This document shows positions 35,372 through 44,172 of a stretch of DNA of 64,000 nt, one piece after another. The stretch lies in contig NZ_FNTD01000003.1 in NCBI RefSeq assembly GCF_900104815.1, positions 62,001 through 126,000 of the forward strand, given 5' to 3'. Numbering within the stretch: the stretch's first letter is position 1; every line of letters begins with the position of its first letter. Position numbers and translations under genes: made by a program. This DNA comes from Streptomyces misionensis (GTDB lineage: Bacteria; Actinomycetota; Actinomycetes; Streptomycetales; Streptomycetaceae). Under the pieces are notes generated by a model, which was given only the letters and a program-made list of their open reading frames with translations, made no database searches and was not told the DNA's origin.

Positions 35372-35877
35372 CCCTGCCTGTCACCCAGCGCCGTCTGGAC
35401 TCGTCGAACCGACGCGTCCGTTGGCTGTGGCGGCGCGACCCGGTCCACGACTGAGGCCCACTCCAGGATGATGGTGGCGACGAGTTCCGCTTCTCGCTCG
35501 TGCTCCTGGTCGTAGGATGTGCGCCGCAGCGCCCGGCGGATCGCTTCGGGCGCGATGTCGGGCATCATCAGGCTCCACAGCTCATCGTCGTCCTCGTCGC
35601 TGTGGTGGTCGGCCAGAATGTGGCCCACCTCGTGCAAGATGATGTGATCCTGATGGGCTTTCGTCGTCTCACGCTGGTAGACGATGAAGTCGCTGGCGCC
35701 CGTGGCGATCCAGACCCCGAACGGTCCCGGCACGGGCAGGGAATAGGGCACCAGATGAATCGGCCGGCCGCGGCGCTCACCTAAGGCGCGGCACAGAGCC
35801 TCCACCTGGAGCGGCGGTTGCACGTCCAGCGCCTGCAGTTCCCGTCTGCAGCGGCGACGAAGCTGTCGCACCTTCAA
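35362..35877 (-). CDS. ImmA/IrrE-family metallopeptidase
   Basis: 171 residues. The zinc motif HEVGHILADH is centred near residue 86, preceded by DFIVYQRETTKAHQDHIILHEVGH and followed by the Glu-containing helix QEHEREAELVATIILEW. Members cleave XRE-type repressors, as ImmA cleaves ImmR in ICEBs1 and IrrE cleaves DdrO. Here the natural target would be the XRE protein at 36190-36657, encoded upstream on the same strand. Length is that of single-domain ImmA. Confidence 0.88.
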   Translation of the reverse strand: MKVRQLRRRCRRELQALDVQPPLQVEALCRALGERRGRPIHLVPYSLPVPGPFGVWIATGASDFIVYQRETTKAHQDHIILHEVGHILADHHSDEDDDELWSLMMPDIAPEAIRRALRRTSYDQEHEREAELVATIILEWASVVDRVAPPQPTDASVRRVQTALGDRQGWL

Positions 35878-36189
35878 CCGTTCCCCCTAACCAAGGTCGA
35901 ACTTCCTTCGAGCTGGCGACGGCTCATGCCGAAGGAAGACATCCGTGTTGGATGGCCGCCATCGGCTGGACTCGCGCGAAGTCTGGTCGGGATAGGGCGC
36001 GACTCGTTCAGAAACCGTCTGTGACGAAACACTAGCGAAGGGTTGACGGGGGTTGGCAAAGTCCCCCGGGCGACAGGGGGCCTATACAGCCAAAATGCGG
36101 TCGCCCGCAGTCGCCTGTGCCCGTGCCGGCGGGCGGGGACGGCCAGTGCGCCTCTGCGCGGTCGCGCGGCGGGCAGACGGATACGGCGG

Positions 36190-36657
36190 TCAGGCCTCGC
36201 CGCTCCGTGTGCCCGGGTCGTCTCCGAGGCCTTCCAGCTTCCGCAACTGATCTACGACTCCGGCCAGGGTCTGACGACTCGAACCGGAGAGGCCGTGTGC
36301 CCGAAGTGCGATGTTGCGCACATCGCTCTCCTTCAGTGCCTGAAGCAGGGCAAGTTGCTCGTCGATGCGCTGTGCCTGCTCGTTGTCGAGGAAGTAGGCA
36401 GGGCTGACACCGAAGTAGCGTGCCAGAGCTTCGAGGTGCTTCATGGTCGGGTTAGTCTTCCGGCCGGTACGCAGCTGCCAGATGTAGGTGGCGCTAATCG
36501 CCCGTTCCCCCGCGGCGATGTTGATGGCAGCGGCGACGTCCTCGTGGGAGGGCGTCTTCTGATCCTTCGGCGTCGCGGTCCGGAACAAGTGATCGAGCTT
36601 TTGCGCCAGAGTGCGGCTCACCTCACCGCCAGCACCCTGCTCGGTCGCGCTGCTCAT
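36190..36657 (-). CDS. XRE-family transcriptional regulator
   Basis: 155 residues from the ATG at 36655-36657. The helix-turn-helix spans about residues 35-95: SHEDVAAAINIAAGERAISATYIWQLRTGRKTNPTMKHLEALARYFGVSPAYFLD, a normal XRE domain with a long turn. The tail LALLQALKESDVRNIALRAHGLSGSSRQTLAGVVDQLRKLEG is the usual partner region of regulators paired with ImmA peptidases. Likely represses its own group and is inactivated by cleavage. Confidence 0.88.
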   Translation of the reverse strand: MSSATEQGAGGEVSRTLAQKLDHLFRTATPKDQKTPSHEDVAAAINIAAGERAISATYIWQLRTGRKTNPTMKHLEALARYFGVSPAYFLDNEQAQRIDEQLALLQALKESDVRNIALRAHGLSGSSRQTLAGVVDQLRKLEGLGDDPGTRSGEA

Positions 36658-36806
36658 CCCCCGACTCCTTGCTAGTTCATGGGTACCCGGACCACAAGTG
36701 TACTGAACGGCTGTCAACTGCTGCGGCAGCCATGGGAGTTTGCTGGAAACGCGGTGGATCTCGTGCCTATTATCCACCGGAGTCATGAACTGATGTTAAT
36801 GGGGGA

Positions 36807-36974
36807 GTGATGGCACGGCACCAGAGACCCGTCCCGCAGGACACAACCGAAGCCGGCGGCGATCACCCCACGCTCACTCCGCATGACCAGCCGGAACCGG
36901 CACTCCCCTCCCCTGCCACTGCGGACCGGAGACGCCCCAGGAACGCCCCCCGCTCAACAGGTGCAGCGCAGTGA
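36807..36974 (+). CDS. Short leader frame coupled to the replication-type gene
   Basis: 55 codons from GTG-ATG at 36807-36812 (MARHQRPVPQDTTEAGGDHP...), rich in Pro, Arg and Asp. It ends at a TGA (36972-36974) that overlaps the GTG start of the next gene, so it probably serves translational coupling or control of that protein. No family recognised. GGGGGAG precedes it. Confidence 0.45.
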   Translation: MMARHQRPVPQDTTEAGGDHPTLTPHDQPEPALPSPATADRRRPRNAPRSTGAAQ

Positions 36975-38371
36975 GCACACACGTACCCGACGACCCAACA
37001 GCCCTCGACCACACGCTGGAGGTTTCTCTCGGCCGGCGAGCCCCCTTCACCCAGGTCGGCGACTGGGTCCTGCTCTCCGGGACAGACTCCGACGCCCGAA
37101 CCCTGTACTGGGCGCTGTCCGCCCATCTCAACGCCTCGCGGGACGACAACGAGGTCTGGCCGGGCCTGCTCACCCTCGCCCGCATCCTGGGACTGAAGAA
37201 GCCCGAGAACGTCTCCAAGTACATCCTGCAGCTGGAAGTGATCGGTGCCGTCGAGGTCATTCGCTCCAGCACCGGCCTCGTGCGCCGCAACCGCTACATC
37301 GTCCACCAGACCCCACCCGTCGGCTATTGCGGACCGCGGTCCATGGCCGACTGGTACGCCCTCAACCGAGCCAACCCCGACGAGCCCCCGGAAGAACGCG
37401 ACGCACGCGAAGCGGCCTTCGACTCCTGGCTCACAGCCACCCGCCAGACGCTCAAAGAACACTGCGAGCGAACCGCCCGCGCCCGAGCCCTGGCAAGGAA
37501 GAACCGCACACCTCTGCCACCGGCCGAGTCCTTCCTCGGCCTGCACTCCCGTACCCCCACAGCAGGGGGTACGGAGCGAGCAGCAAACTCCGCCAAAACA
37601 GCAGGCCAGACCGTACCCCCCGTGGTGGGGGTGCGTACCCCCATGCCAAAGGGCTACGCACCCCCACACCAGGGGGTTGAAGAAGACCAAGAAGAACAAC
37701 ACCAAGAGACCGCGCCTGCGGCGCGAAGCGTCGCCTCCGGCCGAAGGCCTCCTACAGCTAGTAGTAAGCGCACCCGTTACACCACTGGAAGTCCGCGCAC
37801 CGCTGCCGGCCAGCGGATGAACCGGACCCAAGCACAAGCCGTTCAAGCCGTCGAAGTCGGACTTCCCAAGGAACTGCGTGCTCTGCTCCCCCGGTGGCGC
37901 CCTGCAGCATTACGGGACACCATCCTGCGCGAGCACCAACACCGCACTGTCGAAGAACTGATCACACGAGCCAACCGCCGCTGGTACGCCTGGGGATTCG
38001 CCTCGACCGCCGACATATCCACTGGCGGAGCAGGCTTGGCTCACCCCGTCGGTGTCGCGGTACGGCTCATCGCATCCCACCGATGCCCCATCGGCAAGTG
38101 CGGCCGCGAATGCCCCGACCCGCGATGCGAAGACGGGGTCATCATCGACACCGACCAACCATGCCACCGATGTATCGAACACCGAAGCGATCACCGAAAC
38201 CAGGAAGCCACTCAACGGCCTACCACCGCTCACCAGAGCAACAGACCGCGGAAGCCGGAATGCGAAGACTGCGGCAGACCCATGATCGGTCCAGCGCACC
38301 CCGATGGCATCTGCCGCGACTGCAGACAGTCCACGTCAGCGTCATCAAGCAACATCCGACGGCTCGCGTGA
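36971..38371 (+). CDS. Winged-helix replication-type protein with Cys-rich tail
   Basis: 466 residues from a GTG at 36971. Residues 20-115 form a winged helix (WVLLSGTDSDARTLYWALSAHLNASRDDNEVWPGLLTLARILGL, ENVSKYILQLEVIGAVEVI) like replication or regulatory proteins of Streptomyces mobile elements. Residues 190-280 are low-complexity and encoded by DNA with repeated GTACCCCC/GGGGGTAC hairpins. The C-terminus has four CxxC-type pairs (CPIGKCGREC, CHRCIEH, CEDCGRPM, CRDCRQ), probably zinc-binding. It may initiate replication of a cryptic element, with origin repeats inside its own gene (inference). Confidence 0.6.
   Translation: MSTHVPDDPTALDHTLEVSLGRRAPFTQVGDWVLLSGTDSDARTLYWALSAHLNASRDDNEVWPGLLTLARILGLKKPENVSKYILQLEVIGAVEVIRSSTGLVRRNRYIVHQTPPVGYCGPRSMADWYALNRANPDEPPEERDAREAAFDSWLTATRQTLKEHCERTARARALARKNRTPLPPAESFLGLHSRTPTAGGTERAANSAKTAGQTVPPVVGVRTPMPKGYAPPHQGVEEDQEEQHQETAPAARSVASGRRPPTASSKRTRYTTGSPRTAAGQRMNRTQAQAVQAVEVGLPKELRALLPRWRPAALRDTILREHQHRTVEELITRANRRWYAWGFASTADISTGGAGLAHPVGVAVRLIASHRCPIGKCGRECPDPRCEDGVIIDTDQPCHRCIEHRSDHRNQEATQRPTTAHQSNRPRKPECEDCGRPMIGPAHPDGICRDCRQSTSASSSNIRRLA
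37549..37678. repeat. Three CCCCC-6nt-GGGGG hairpins inside the replication-type gene
   Basis: Hairpins at 37549-37574 (CCGTACCCCC acagca GGGGGTACGG), 37611-37636 (CCGTACCCCC cgtggt GGGGGTGCG) and 37657-37678 (CGCACCCCC acacca GGGGG) share arms and a six-base loop; a fourth half-site GTACCCCC is at 37635-37642. Iteron-like spacing of about 45-62 bases. Confidence 0.75.
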
Positions 38372-38711
38372 CCCGCCGCCCAGCAGTTCGCTCGGACACA
38401 ACAAGCATCATGAGTGGCCCGCCCACGGCCGGAGCAGCTGTAAACATCTGGAGCGCCGAGCATCGTTTGTCCTCAAGCCTTGTATGTCCGCTGCGCCTCC
38501 ACCTCGGCTTCCTCGGTCCGTCCGAGGGCGCTGCTGCGGTACTCCGAGGGCCTGCTCCATGACCTGGACCGCGGCGAAGGCGAGCGCGTGACGCCGCCAG
38601 GACCGGCTCCGCATCCAAAGAGCCCGGCACCATGAGATCTAGAAGCTCAACCGCGCCCGCACGATGCCGGCCTCCAGCAAGGCCCCGAGTGGGCAGCGCC
38701 GGCAGCGACGT
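38372..38711. other. No gene seen
   Basis: About 340 bases after the replication-type gene with no supportable reading frame. Dispersed repeat copy A begins at its right end. Confidence 0.5.
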
Positions 38712-39060
38712 CGGTTGTGGCGGCCGGTGAAGTGCTACCAGCCCACCGGCTGGACGCGCACGGCGAGGGCGACGTCGGCGGAACACCCCGCGTAGGCGGG
38801 GAGGACAGGCAACATACGGTGCATCGAGGGTCGTGCGCTGCGTGCGGGAGCTGCTGCAGCGGATCCGCCCGATACTCGGAACGATGCGGAATGGCGGGTT
38901 CCTGCCCGCCTTCTGGCAGGTTGCTGTCACACTGGCGTCAGGCCCCGCTGTCCCCCGTCAGCGGGGTCGCTTCCGTCCGACCTGCAGGGCCTCGCCCGCA
39001 AGCGAAAATCTCTGGCGGCCGGGCTGGTGGAGCATCCGGCACAGTGGTCGATGCCTGTTT
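38712..39060. repeat. Dispersed repeat, copy A
   Basis: Starts GTTGTGGCGGCCGGTGAA and includes GCTACCAGCCCACCGGCTGG, GACAGGCAACATACGGTGC, TGGCAGGTTGCTGTCACACT and the hairpin GCCCCGCTGtcccccgtCAGCGGGG. It is closely similar to copy B at 43794-44160 and in its last part to copy C at 48655-48880. No protein is evident. A single I-E-like CRISPR word (GGAACACCCCGCGTAGGCGGGGAGGAC, about 38786) lies within copy A but is degenerate in copy B. Confidence 0.75.
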
Positions 39061-39578
39061 CGCGCCTGTGCCGCGGGTTGGGGCCGGGGCAGCGCCGGCG
39101 GCTGGCTTCGTGCGCGGCAAGGAGCAGCAGTTCGACAGCAGCTCGGGAGGCACTACGGCTGTGGGCACCCTCCGGATGTTCACGACGATGAGCAGCAGCG
39201 CGAAGGCTCCAGAGGTGGCGAGCCCCGTCCGGACATGTGCGGCGCCGCACCGGCTGAGGACACAGACGCTGGCTACGGGCGGAGGTAGCCGGTCGTGGCC
39301 GTGCCGTTGCCGACCGCCCCGCTCACGGGGCGGGGGCCTCCCGAAGTCGAGTACATCGTCTCCCCGCACGAGCGTGCGACGCCCGGAGTCGTGTCGAAGT
39401 GATGACGTGACTCGCGTAAAAAGCCAGGCGGCCAAGGTTCGGGCGCTACACACGGCGTCGGTGCGCCCTCCTCGTTGGCCGCGGCGACGAGGAGGTGCGC
39501 TGATCAGGCGGAGCCGGGCCGCATAGGCGGCGGTGATCCGGCCTCCGTCTCCGAATCGACGAGCGCCAGCTGCTCGCC
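39061..39578. other. Non-coding DNA between repeat copy A and the HNH remnant
   Basis: About 500 bases. The stretch 39450-39540 again matches DNA next to repeat copy B (GGCGTCGGTGCGCCCTCCTCGTTGGCCGC), so copy A carries an insertion of about 350-400 bases relative to copy B. No gene can be supported in it. Confidence 0.5.
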
Positions 39579-39752
39579 TCATCCCAGGCCGAGTCGGCTC
39601 AGCGCTGTGGTCCAGCTGGTGACGATGGCCTGCTGCGCCGCCTTGAGGGTCACCTTCCCGGAGCAGACCGCGGTGTGCAGCTTCGACTCCACCGGGTCCT
39701 TCCTGTTGTTGACCCCGGAGCCCGGCTCGTGTCCGGGGTCCGGGGGCTCGAG
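39579..39752 (-). pseudogene. C-terminal remnant of an HNH-like secreted protein
   Basis: Minus-strand frame LEPPDPGHEPGSGVNNRKDPVE, then SKLHTAVCSGKVTLKAAQQAIV and TSWTTALSRLGLG. It is closely similar to residues 190-250 of the intact gene at 44173-44979. The N-terminal signal peptide and the DH motif are missing; the frame runs into the inverted repeat at 39758-39824. Clearly a truncated second copy. Confidence 0.8.
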
Positions 39753-39757
39753 GGAGT

Positions 39758-39824
39758 GCGTGGTCGTTGTGGTCGCTGCGGCCCGGGCAGAGTGCCGGGG
39801 CCGCAGCGACCACAACGACCACGC
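39758..39824. repeat. Inverted repeat with 27-base arms and 13-base loop
   Basis: GCGTGGTCGTTGTGGTCGCTGCGGCCC (39758-39784) and its exact complement at 39798-39824. It lies where the HNH remnant breaks off and just before the small HTH gene, so it may be a breakpoint scar, an operator or a terminator. Confidence 0.85.
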
Positions 39825-39826
39825 CG

Positions 39827-40111
39827 ATGATGTCGGCGCCGGCGTTCCGCGACACCAGCGACTTCTCCCGCGTCATGCTGCACGGCGACCTCGGCTCCGA
39901 CGAGGAGGTGACCGCATTCCTGCTCTACGCCAAGGCCGAACTGGGACTGCGCCTGGCGCAGCGGAAGCTTCAGAGGGCATCGCGGGAGCGGTCCGAGCGG
40001 ATCGCCCTGGTCGCCGACCTGACAGGCTCGCAGCGGCGTGCAGCTCGGGTGCTGGGTCTGAACCAGTCGACCATCAGTCGCGCTCTGCGGGAGCGCCCTC
40101 AGCTCCCGTGA
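39827..40111 (+). CDS. Small helix-turn-helix protein
   Basis: 94 residues from tandem ATG codons at 39827/39830. The C-terminal RIALVADLTGSQRRAARVLGLNQSTISRALRER is a homeodomain-like helix-turn-helix; the N-terminal SDEEVTAFLLYAKAELGLRLAQRKLQRASRERSE is helical. Probably a DNA-binding regulator. No clear ribosome site: the bases upstream are the 27-base inverted-repeat arm, which could hide the start in a hairpin. Confidence 0.6.
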   Translation: MMSAPAFRDTSDFSRVMLHGDLGSDEEVTAFLLYAKAELGLRLAQRKLQRASRERSERIALVADLTGSQRRAARVLGLNQSTISRALRERPQLP

Positions 40112-40161
40112 TGACGTACGACCGCAGCTTCGGGAGTACCGGGCCACCTGGGGCTGCCGGT

Positions 40162-42126
40162 CTACGTCTGGGGCTGGTCGCTGTACGTGCGCGCCTGCGC
40201 CCGCCACATGGCCGCGTACTCACCTTCCTGCTCCAGGAGTGACTCGTGGGTGCCTTCTTCCAGCAGGTGACCGCCGTCGAGCACGATGATCCGGTCCGCG
40301 GCCCGGGTGGAGCCGAGCCGGTGGGTGATCAGGACGACGGTGCGGTCCTCGCTCAGCGCTCGGATACGGTCGTAGACGGCTTCCTCGGTACGGGGGTCGA
40401 GCGCGGACGTCGGCTCGTCGCAGATCAGCAGCGGGGCGTCGGTCCGGTAGAAGGCGCGCGCGCCGGCCAGGCGCTGCCACTGCCCGCCTGACAGGTCGCG
40501 GCCGCCCCAGTGGGACGGGGCGAGGTTGGTGTCGAGACCGTCCGGCAGGCGTGCGATGACGTCGTCGGCGCCGGACGCTTTGGCGGCTGCGAGCACCGCT
40601 TGGTCGTCGCCGTCGCCCTGGCCGAGGGTGATGTTCTCCCGGGCGGTGACCTGCCAGCGGGCGATGTCCTGCGGCAGCATGGCGAGACGTGACCACACCT
40701 GCTCCGGGTCCGCGGTCGCGAGGTTGACGTCGTCCCAGGTCACGGTGCCGTGGGTGGGGGTGTAGAGCCCGGCGAGGAGTTTGGCCAGGGTCGACTTGCC
40801 CGAGCCGTTCGCGCCGACGATCGCCAGGACCTCTCCGCGGCGGATGGTGACGCTCACGTTCTCCAGTGCGGGCCGGTCGGCGCCCGGGTAGCTGAAGGTG
40901 ATGCCGTCGGCGCGGATGACGGACGGGTCGGCGGGGACCGCCGCGGGCTTGGCCGGAAGCCGGGTGCGGGCTTGTGCGTCGGTGAGGAAGCTGGCCCAGT
41001 CTCCGAGGTACAGGCCGGTCTTGTAGGTCGAGTTGATGCCGGTGACGAGCGCGTTGAGCAGGAGTCGGCTGGTCTGGACGGCGATGACGGCGGTCCCTGC
41101 GGCGGCCAGCGGGATGCGTCCGGCGGCCACAAGCCACAGCAGGGCCGTATAGACGAGGAGGGTGGCGGTGCCGGCGAGGGCGTCGCCGAGCAGCTGGTAG
41201 CGGGCGGTGCTGCGCCCGACCCGGGCGGCGTGGTCCTCCAGGCGCCGGGTCACGGCGGTGAACTGCCCGAGCAGCCACGGGCGCATCGTGCATGCCCGGA
41301 CGTCGAGGGCGGTGGCGCGCCCGGAGGTGGTGTAGATCAGGGTGTGCCGCAGGCGCCGGTCGGCCAGGGCGTGCCGCTCGGCGAGGTGGGCGGCGCGCGC
41401 GGCGCGGACGGCGGCGGCGCCGCGCGGGAGGACGGCGAGCAGCAGCAGGGGCAGCAGCAGCGGGTCGAGGCCGGTGAGGATGCCGGCCGAGGCGAGGATG
41501 CCCAGCAAGGCGGCGGCGACCGAGGTCAGGGCCTCGATCATCAGGTGGGCGTCCTTGGAGGCGCGGTTGGCGGCCTCGCTGTGGTCGCACCAGGCCGGGT
41601 CGTCGTAGGCGGCGAGCGGTACGCGGGTGGCGGCGCCCAGGTATTCGAGTTCGGCGAGGGAGTCGACGCGCGGACCGATCCGTGCGGTGGTGGCCACGGT
41701 GATCGCGCTGAGCAGGGAGCGGGCGATCGCGGCCGCCGTGATGACCGCGAGGGACGGCCACGCCTGCTGGAGCCGGTCCATCACGTGGCCGGGTGCGAAC
41801 AGCGGGGTCAGCGCGCCGCGGGTGGCGTACAGGCCCACGGCCATCAGCGCTCCGGTGGCGACCTGGAGGACGGCCAGGCGGATCAGGGCGGTGCGGTCGG
41901 CTGTCCAGGCGAGGCGGAGCGCGGCCTGGGCAAGGGCGGGCAGGCGGCGGGCGATGGTGAGGAAGTCGTCGGCCAGGGCGTCGTCGTGGCGCTCGGCGCT
42001 GACGCTGTACTGCGGGACCGCCTCGCCCGCGTCGTGCGGCCGGCGAAGCAGCCGCCAGGGCCGAAGCCGCCGGCCGGCGGACGGGGGCGGGGTACTGGTG
42101 TCGCGGCTGGTCTGCGTGTCTGTCAC
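40162..42126 (-). CDS. ABC exporter, fused membrane and ATPase domains
   Basis: 654 residues. The membrane domain has about six helices between residues 75 and 370 (LIRLAVLQVATGALMAVGLYA, LAVITAAAIARSLLSAITVA, LIGIL-type segment, LLGDALAGTATLLVYTALLWL). The ATPase has Walker A GANGSGKST, the Q-loop MLPQDIARWQ, signature LSGGQWQRLA, Walker B LLICDEPTSALD and H-loop VVLITHRL. It resembles lantibiotic/siderophore-type half-transporters that work as homodimers. No precursor peptide lies next to it; substrate unknown. Confidence 0.9.
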   Translation of the reverse strand: MTDTQTSRDTSTPPPSAGRRLRPWRLLRRPHDAGEAVPQYSVSAERHDDALADDFLTIARRLPALAQAALRLAWTADRTALIRLAVLQVATGALMAVGLYATRGALTPLFAPGHVMDRLQQAWPSLAVITAAAIARSLLSAITVATTARIGPRVDSLAELEYLGAATRVPLAAYDDPAWCDHSEAANRASKDAHLMIEALTSVAAALLGILASAGILTGLDPLLLPLLLLAVLPRGAAAVRAARAAHLAERHALADRRLRHTLIYTTSGRATALDVRACTMRPWLLGQFTAVTRRLEDHAARVGRSTARYQLLGDALAGTATLLVYTALLWLVAAGRIPLAAAGTAVIAVQTSRLLLNALVTGINSTYKTGLYLGDWASFLTDAQARTRLPAKPAAVPADPSVIRADGITFSYPGADRPALENVSVTIRRGEVLAIVGANGSGKSTLAKLLAGLYTPTHGTVTWDDVNLATADPEQVWSRLAMLPQDIARWQVTARENITLGQGDGDDQAVLAAAKASGADDVIARLPDGLDTNLAPSHWGGRDLSGGQWQRLAGARAFYRTDAPLLICDEPTSALDPRTEEAVYDRIRALSEDRTVVLITHRLGSTRAADRIIVLDGGHLLEEGTHESLLEQEGEYAAMWRAQARTYSDQPQT

Positions 42127-42294
42127 ATCCAGCGCAACGCTTCACCCGTACGGGTGGTTGCGGTGGCGAGAGGTGGCGAACCTTAGTGCGATCGTTCCAC
42201 TTTCAGGGCAGGCGTGTAGGGCCATCGGTAGCTGGTGACCAGCAGCAGATACTTGCCCGTACCGAGCCCAGTGAGGCGTCGTCCATGCTCGCAG

Positions 42295-43209
42295 TCACAG
42301 GTTGTTCGCGTAGAAGCTGGTGAGTCGTTCGACGGCGGCGTCGACGTATGCGGGTTCGTCGTACATCTCGTAGTGGCCGGCGCCGTCGATCACCATGAGG
42401 TCGACGGGGTTGGGGGCCAGCTTCCACAGCTGCATGCCCATGTCGTAGGAGCCGGTGTTGCCGATGCGTCCGGCGAGGATCACCTGGAGCGGCTGGGTCA
42501 TGAGCCGATCGGCCAGATGGAACGCGTCATAGCCCATCAGGAGGGAGTCGCTGCGCAGGAGGCGCAGATTCGTGGAGCGCTCGTGCCCGCCGCGCTCGGT
42601 GCGGTAGTAGGTGATCGCCTGAGTGGTGTCGATGTCGGTCAGGCCCGCTGTCGCGGCGTCCTCGAGGGTGTCGGGCAGCCAGTTCACACGGGCCGTCTCG
42701 CCGGCGCGGGCCTCTTCGGTCCGTGCGTCCGCGAGGGCGTCGAGGGCTACGACCGGACCGTCGGGCTGGAAGCGCCGGAGGGCGGCGCCGATGTTGACGG
42801 GGACGACCGTGCCGACCGCTTTGATGCGGTGGTCTGTGCGGGCGGTGTGCACGGCGTAGCCCCCACCGGCGCAGATGCCGAGGACGCCGATGCGCCGCGG
42901 GTCGATGCCGGGGGTCGTGGTGAGCATGTCGATGGCGTAGGAGATGTCCTCGCCACGGCGGTAGGGGTCTTCGAGGTCGCGGGGCTCGCCCTGGCTCTCG
43001 CCCTGGTGGGCGGGGTCGAAGACGAGCGCCGCGATGCCGCGGGCGGCGAGACGGGAGGCGTAGTTGGCGCCGATCTGCTCCTTCACGCTGCTGCCGGGGG
43101 TGGAGAGCACCACGGCGGGCAGCGGTGTGCCGTTGTGGGCGTCGTCGGGCAGGTGGAGGTCTGCGGCGAGTTCGATGGGACCGCGCGGGATCGTGAGGTG
43201 CAGAAGCAT
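42295..43209 (-). CDS. Alpha/beta hydrolase (dienelactone hydrolase-like)
   Basis: 304 residues from the ATG at 43207-43209 with GGAGGAAGG upstream. PAVVLSTPGSSVKEQIGANYASRLAARGIAALVFD is the oxyanion strand region; the nucleophile elbow is IGVLGICAGGGYAV, where Cys replaces Ser (G-x-C-x-G), as in dienelactone hydrolases; the His is in DGAGHYEMYD near the C-terminus. The MarR gene lies divergently 109 bases away and probably represses it. Substrate unknown. Confidence 0.82.
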   Translation of the reverse strand: MLLHLTIPRGPIELAADLHLPDDAHNGTPLPAVVLSTPGSSVKEQIGANYASRLAARGIAALVFDPAHQGESQGEPRDLEDPYRRGEDISYAIDMLTTTPGIDPRRIGVLGICAGGGYAVHTARTDHRIKAVGTVVPVNIGAALRRFQPDGPVVALDALADARTEEARAGETARVNWLPDTLEDAATAGLTDIDTTQAITYYRTERGGHERSTNLRLLRSDSLLMGYDAFHLADRLMTQPLQVILAGRIGNTGSYDMGMQLWKLAPNPVDLMVIDGAGHYEMYDEPAYVDAAVERLTSFYANNL

Positions 43210-43317
43210 GTGTGGCCTTCCTCCGTGAGGTCGTTGTTCCACGGGAGTCCAGTACAAGGCAGCACCTAGTACGATATGGAACTAATACGAAACTGTACCG
43301 CCTGGACGGAGGCCCGT
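43210..43317. promoter_or_regulatory. Divergent promoter/operator between hydrolase and MarR genes
   Basis: The AT-rich stretch TAGTACGATATGGAACTAAT and the following ACGAAACTGTACC contrast with the GC-rich surroundings and contain repeated TACGA and GTAC words. This is the expected place for overlapping promoters and a MarR site; exact boxes are not fixed. Confidence 0.5.
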
Positions 43318-43731
43318 ATGTCGGTGGACGGGGCGCAGCTGTGGACGCTGAACCAGCGGCTGCTGGCAGTCGTGATGGATGCCTGCACGAAGGAGCTGGC
43401 CGAGCTCGGTCTGGAGACGAAGGAGTTCTTCGTCCTGGCCGAGGTGGAGGCGTCGCCGTACCCGGCCGAGATCGCGACCGCGCTACTGCTGCCCAAGGCG
43501 AGCGTGACGGTCTACGTCCGCAACCTCGTCGCCAAGGGCTTCATCCGCCGCGAGATCGACGAGGCGGACCTGCGGCGCCATCGGCTCGTCCTGACCGCCG
43601 AGGGCACGAAAGCACGCGATCGAGCACGTGCAGCCCTCGCGGCGGAGTACGACCGCAGGCTGGCGAGGGTCACCGCCCAGGACCGCACCGAGCTGCAACG
43701 CATCCTTCAGGAGATGCTCTCGCCCGCATGA
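43318..43731 (+). CDS. MarR-family transcriptional regulator
   Basis: 137 residues from the ATG at 43318-43320 with GGAGG six bases upstream. The winged helix is clear: LNQRLLAVVMDACTKELAELGLETKEFFVLAEVEASPYPAEIATALLLPKASVTVYVRNLVAKGFIRREIDEADLRRHRLVLTAEGTKARD. MarR dimers bind inverted repeats in the intergenic space and release on ligand; the likely target is the divergent hydrolase gene. Confidence 0.9.
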   Translation: MSVDGAQLWTLNQRLLAVVMDACTKELAELGLETKEFFVLAEVEASPYPAEIATALLLPKASVTVYVRNLVAKGFIRREIDEADLRRHRLVLTAEGTKARDRARAALAAEYDRRLARVTAQDRTELQRILQEMLSPA

Positions 43732-43793
43732 GGCCATGGTCACGAGCCTGCCCGGTGAGTCCCTGCTCGCCAGTGCTGTGACCGCGTAGATTC

Positions 43794-44160
43794 GGTTGTG
43801 GCGGCCGGTGAACTACCAGCCCACCGGCTGGACGCACACGGCGAGGCGACGTCGGCGGAACACCTGCTCGTCGGCGGGAAGGACAGGCAACATACGGTGC
43901 GTCGGAGGTCGTGCGCTGCGTGCGGGAGCTGTTGCAGCGGATCCGCCCGGTTGTCGGGACACGATGCGGGATGCCGGGTTCCAGCCCGCCTCCTGGCAGG
44001 TTGCTGTCACACTGGCGTCAGGCCCCGCTGTCCCCCGTCAGCGGGGCCGCTTCCGTCAAAGAGCACGGTGCCCGATCCGCAGGCCTCGCCCGCAAGCGGA
44101 AGTCTCTGGCGGGCGTGGCCGGTGGAGCATCCGGCACGGCGGTCAGCGTCTGTGCTGCGG
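43794..44160. repeat. Dispersed repeat, copy B
   Basis: GTTGTGGCGGCCGGTGAACT at the start, then the same ordered blocks as copy A including GACAGGCAACATACGGTGC, CTGGCAGGTTGCTGTCACAC and the GCCCCGCTG/CAGCGGGG hairpin. It lies just downstream of the intact HNH-like gene, as copy A lies downstream of the remnant, so repeat and gene were duplicated together. Confidence 0.75.
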
Positions 44161-44172
44161 GTTGGGGCCGGG

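Noticed and set aside
36863..37846. Minus-strand frame opposite the replication-type gene
   Set aside because: Gly/Val-rich shadow; the plus strand has a winged helix, zinc-finger tail and coupled start.
38786..38812. Single word resembling a type I-E CRISPR repeat
   Set aside because: Only one copy, no spacers, no cas genes; the matching part of the related repeat at 43794 is degenerate.
43794..44160. Dispersed repeat as a protein-coding gene
   Set aside because: Frames are not conserved between the three copies although the DNA blocks are.
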